64,000 nucleotides of DNA from Acetivibrio cellulolyticus CD2 (GTDB taxonomy: Bacteria; Bacillota; Clostridia; Acetivibrionales; Acetivibrionaceae). The translations under genes were made by a program, and so were the position numbers. The notes beneath the pieces were generated by a model that worked only from the letters and a program-made list of their open reading frames with translations, was not told the DNA's origin and did no database searches. Shown here piece after piece: positions 62,069-64,000 of this stretch. How positions within the stretch are numbered: the first letter of the stretch is position 1; every line of letters begins with the position of its first letter. Location of the stretch: NCBI RefSeq assembly GCF_000179595.2, contig NZ_JH556653.1, forward strand, positions 1,299,261 through 1,363,260. Direction: 5' to 3'.

Positions 62069-64000
62069 TTAATATAATTGATCTAAACAGTTGATTTCAT
62101 CAGAGTAAAGCTGGAACTCATAAATCCTTGCTATATTATCATAATCCGCTTGATCAATATATAGTTGTACATACCTTGCTTCGATTCCCATTTGCAAATT
62201 TATATGAGTTATTCCGGTAGTAGTATCACCATCTAGCACTACATTCTTGATAGTCTTCCAGTCATTAATGCCATCAGGGCTGTATTTTAACGTGAAACTT
62301 CGTGTGTAGTATTGTTTTGTCTCTGGAAAACCTGCACCACGTTCATGAACTACCTTCAAACGCTGTATTTTATAGATATTGCCAAGGTCTACATTAAGCC
62401 ATGAATTATTTCCTTTATCAGGACCTGAGCACCATTTATCGCCCCAGTTATTCCATGTGCCATTGACTGCTTTTGCGGGGGATTCTTGATTGCCATTGTA
62501 TCCCCAATCCTCAACACTAGCATTGGCAGGTTTATTTAATGTAAGGTTTTCAGATGAACTTTGAGGGGCATCATAATATAGCTGAAACTCACAAATTCTT
62601 GCTGCACCATCAATATCTGGGTTTACGATATAAAGCCTCAAGTATCTTGCCTCTATATGGTTTGGTAGGTACCTGTTTGTGATTCCTTGTGTATTGTTAC
62701 TTACGATATCTATTTTTCTCCATGTAATTTTATCATAGCTTGCTTCAAGCTTGAAATCCCTGGTAAACAAGTTGGAATACCCAAACCCTGCCCCGCTTTG
62801 ATGTATTACCAACCATCTATTTATCTTTTTCACTTCACCTAAGTCTACGCTCAACCAAGAATCGGCGCCTTTACCAAAACCTGAGCACCACTTATCAGAC
62901 AAATTTCTACATGTACCATTAACTGCTTTTTCAGGAGTTTCAATAGAATTAACAGTGTCTTTTGCATTCACTCTTTTGTTATATGCAAGATTACCCTTGT
63001 CAGGAACTTTAGGGTTACAATAAACCGTCTTTGAATAAGTTATGGGATATCCTCTGTAATTCAGAAAGTTCATAGTAACAGTATAATTACCTGCTTCATA
63101 ATTAAAATCTTTAAAATCAACTTGACCTTTAATCATTCTATAGGCATGTTCCTTATTGATTTTTGTGTCTGGTATAGATATGGTTTTACTTGGTGATTTT
63201 ACAGTAGCACCGGTAAATTCCATGGCATTGTAGTTTGTAAAATAGAAAGGAAGATTAGTGTCATTTGTTTTATCAGAAATTATCAAATTACTGTTATCTG
63301 CTAAATCATTACATGAAATCGATGTCACCGTTGACATTGGACCTTTTGGCATCATCCTCAAGTAACCATCACCATAACCCTTAATATCTAGATTTTGTGC
63401 AGTTGCACCTGTCTCCAAATCCACAATCTGGAAATCATTTAATACCGTAGGTAAAAAATCCACACTGTTTAAATCAGAAATCCTCAGCCATACTTTCTTG
63501 TTAGTTATATCTCCAACTAATTCTGTTAAATCAAAAGCAAAAGTTGCTGAAGATTCATCAAAAGTGCCATCATAAGAACGAAAACAATCATCATTAGCGG
63601 GGAGTATATTTACATAATTAAAGCCTTTTGGAGTATTTGTTTCCGATGAATCTGTTACTGCAAATTCAAAACCTGCATTTCGTAATTTTGATGTTACATT
63701 GACTTCTGCAACAATCTTCGGAGAACTATCAGTATTAACTGTTATGGAATAGAATCTAGTTCGATTGTCATTTGAATCTTCATCCATGCGTCCCATACAA
63801 TTGAATCTTTTTACTCCGGTCTGGAAACCTGGAATTGATGATACTTCATTTATAGCATCATAGGCAATATATAAAAAACCTTCATAGTGATATTTTTGAT
63901 AATATCCTGGCGAGAGGCCTGCGTTATTTGCAATAATAAAAACTCCGAGTTCTCCATTGTCTTTTATTCCATTTTCATTTATATCTGTCCAAACGTCATC
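62069..64000 (-). CDS. Discoidin (F5/8 type C, CBM32-like) domain protein, 5' end outside window
   Basis: The frame is open to the right edge (644 codons including stop), so the N-terminus and any signal peptide are missing. An internal Met at 63796 is not a start: coding sequence runs on (DDVWTDINENGIKDNGELGV). Residues after that include GFLYIAYDAINEV, typical of secreted glycoside-hydrolase accessory regions, then a beta-rich middle. Two discoidin domains end the protein: NLAYNKRVNAKDTVNSIETP.. and NLTLNKPANASVEDWGYNGN.., each with KAVNGT, DKWCSG, SWLSVDLG or SWLNVDLG and a closing EFQLY. These bind sugars on glycans or cell surfaces. The stop is followed by a half-dockerin remnant. The enzymatic domain, if any, lies outside. 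Confidence 0.88.
   Translation of the reverse strand, partial: DDVWTDINENGIKDNGELGVFIIANNAGLSPGYYQKYHYEGFLYIAYDAINEVSSIPGFQTGVKRFNCMGRMDEDSNDNRTRFYSITVNTDSSPKIVAEVNVTSKLRNAGFEFAVTDSSETNTPKGFNYVNILPANDDCFRSYDGTFDESSATFAFDLTELVGDITNKKVWLRISDLNSVDFLPTVLNDFQIVDLETGATAQNLDIKGYGDGYLRMMPKGPMSTVTSISCNDLADNSNLIISDKTNDTNLPFYFTNYNAMEFTGATVKSPSKTISIPDTKINKEHAYRMIKGQVDFKDFNYEAGNYTVTMNFLNYRGYPITYSKTVYCNPKVPDKGNLAYNKRVNAKDTVNSIETPEKAVNGTCRNLSDKWCSGFGKGADSWLSVDLGEVKKINRWLVIHQSGAGFGYSNLFTRDFKLEASYDKITWRKIDIVSNNTQGITNRYLPNHIEARYLRLYIVNPDIDGAARICEFQLYYDAPQSSSENLTLNKPANASVEDWGYNGNQESPAKAVNGTWNNWGDKWCSGPDKGNNSWLNVDLGNIYKIQRLKVVHERGAGFPETKQYYTRSFTLKYSPDGINDWKTIKNVVLDGDTTTGITHINLQMGIEARYVQLYIDQADYDNIARIYEFQLYSDEINCLDQLY

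Noticed and set aside
1-64000. tRNA or rRNA genes
   Set aside because: Both strands were read for cloverleaf and T-loop patterns; only isolated TCGAGTCCC-like pieces (24590) were found, not complete genes.

Overview
The window looks like a chromosomal segment of an anaerobic, spore-former-type Firmicute of the cellulolytic clostridial group (Acetivibrio/Hungateiclostridium/Pseudobacteroides-like). The reasons are AT-rich DNA with strong GGAGG ribosome binding sites, a large Bacillus-type SRP RNA beside dnaX, and secreted multi-domain carbohydrate enzymes with Thr/Pro linkers, CBM3/CBM6 modules and dockerins (one X-module + type II-like, one type I). Species assignment is inference.

Layout. 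1-5 kb (minus): Sua5/TsaC (cut by the window start), a ZIP metal transporter, prfA, and motB-motA behind a near-consensus sigma-D promoter. 5-13 kb: an orphan gene, then a signalling cluster of an HTH/FHA protein, a secreted RCC1-repeat/SLH protein, a one-helix membrane peptide and a transmembrane Ser/Thr kinase with an extracellular beta-propeller-like domain. 13-15.4 kb: a DUF4097 + DUF2089 pair and a DUF1653 gene preceded by a 28-codon ORF. 15.5-20.8 kb: a 1748-residue secreted metalloprotease carrying PA14, CBM6 and CBM3, with a 21-bp repeat array upstream. 21-24.6 kb: recR, ybaB, dnaX and the SRP RNA. 25-37.4 kb (minus): an exopolysaccharide locus with polymerase, flippase, BY-kinase-like protein, Wzz-like protein, an FKP-like kinase/pyrophosphorylase, a KdsD-like SIS isomerase, a HAD phosphatase, a UGM-like flavoprotein, a GT4 enzyme and a WecG/TagA enzyme.

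38.4-41.3 kb holds a glycosidase-like protein with an internal X-module-dockerin. 41.8-44.5 kb holds murI and an ECF sigma/anti-sigma pair. From 44.8 kb the DNA turns accessory: short, mostly plus-strand genes (nitroreductase fusion, copper-amine-oxidase-like stalk protein, two methyltransferases, MBL hydrolase with a divergent AsnC-type regulator), then a 3.6-kb bifunctional GH5/CE6-type dockerin protein. From 54.5 to 62 kb there are small lipoproteins and membrane peptides with gene remnants (ClpP, YmaF, DUF5104, a dockerin half) and palindromic spacers. A discoidin-domain protein runs off the right edge.

The most interesting candidate system is the EPS sugar module at 29-35.4 kb. SIS isomerase, HAD phosphatase, FKP-like kinase/guanylyltransferase and UGM-like mutase together fit a route from ribulose 5-phosphate to a GDP-activated arabinofuranose. 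This is inferred from family combination only. No tRNA, rRNA, CRISPR array, transposase or complete prophage was seen.
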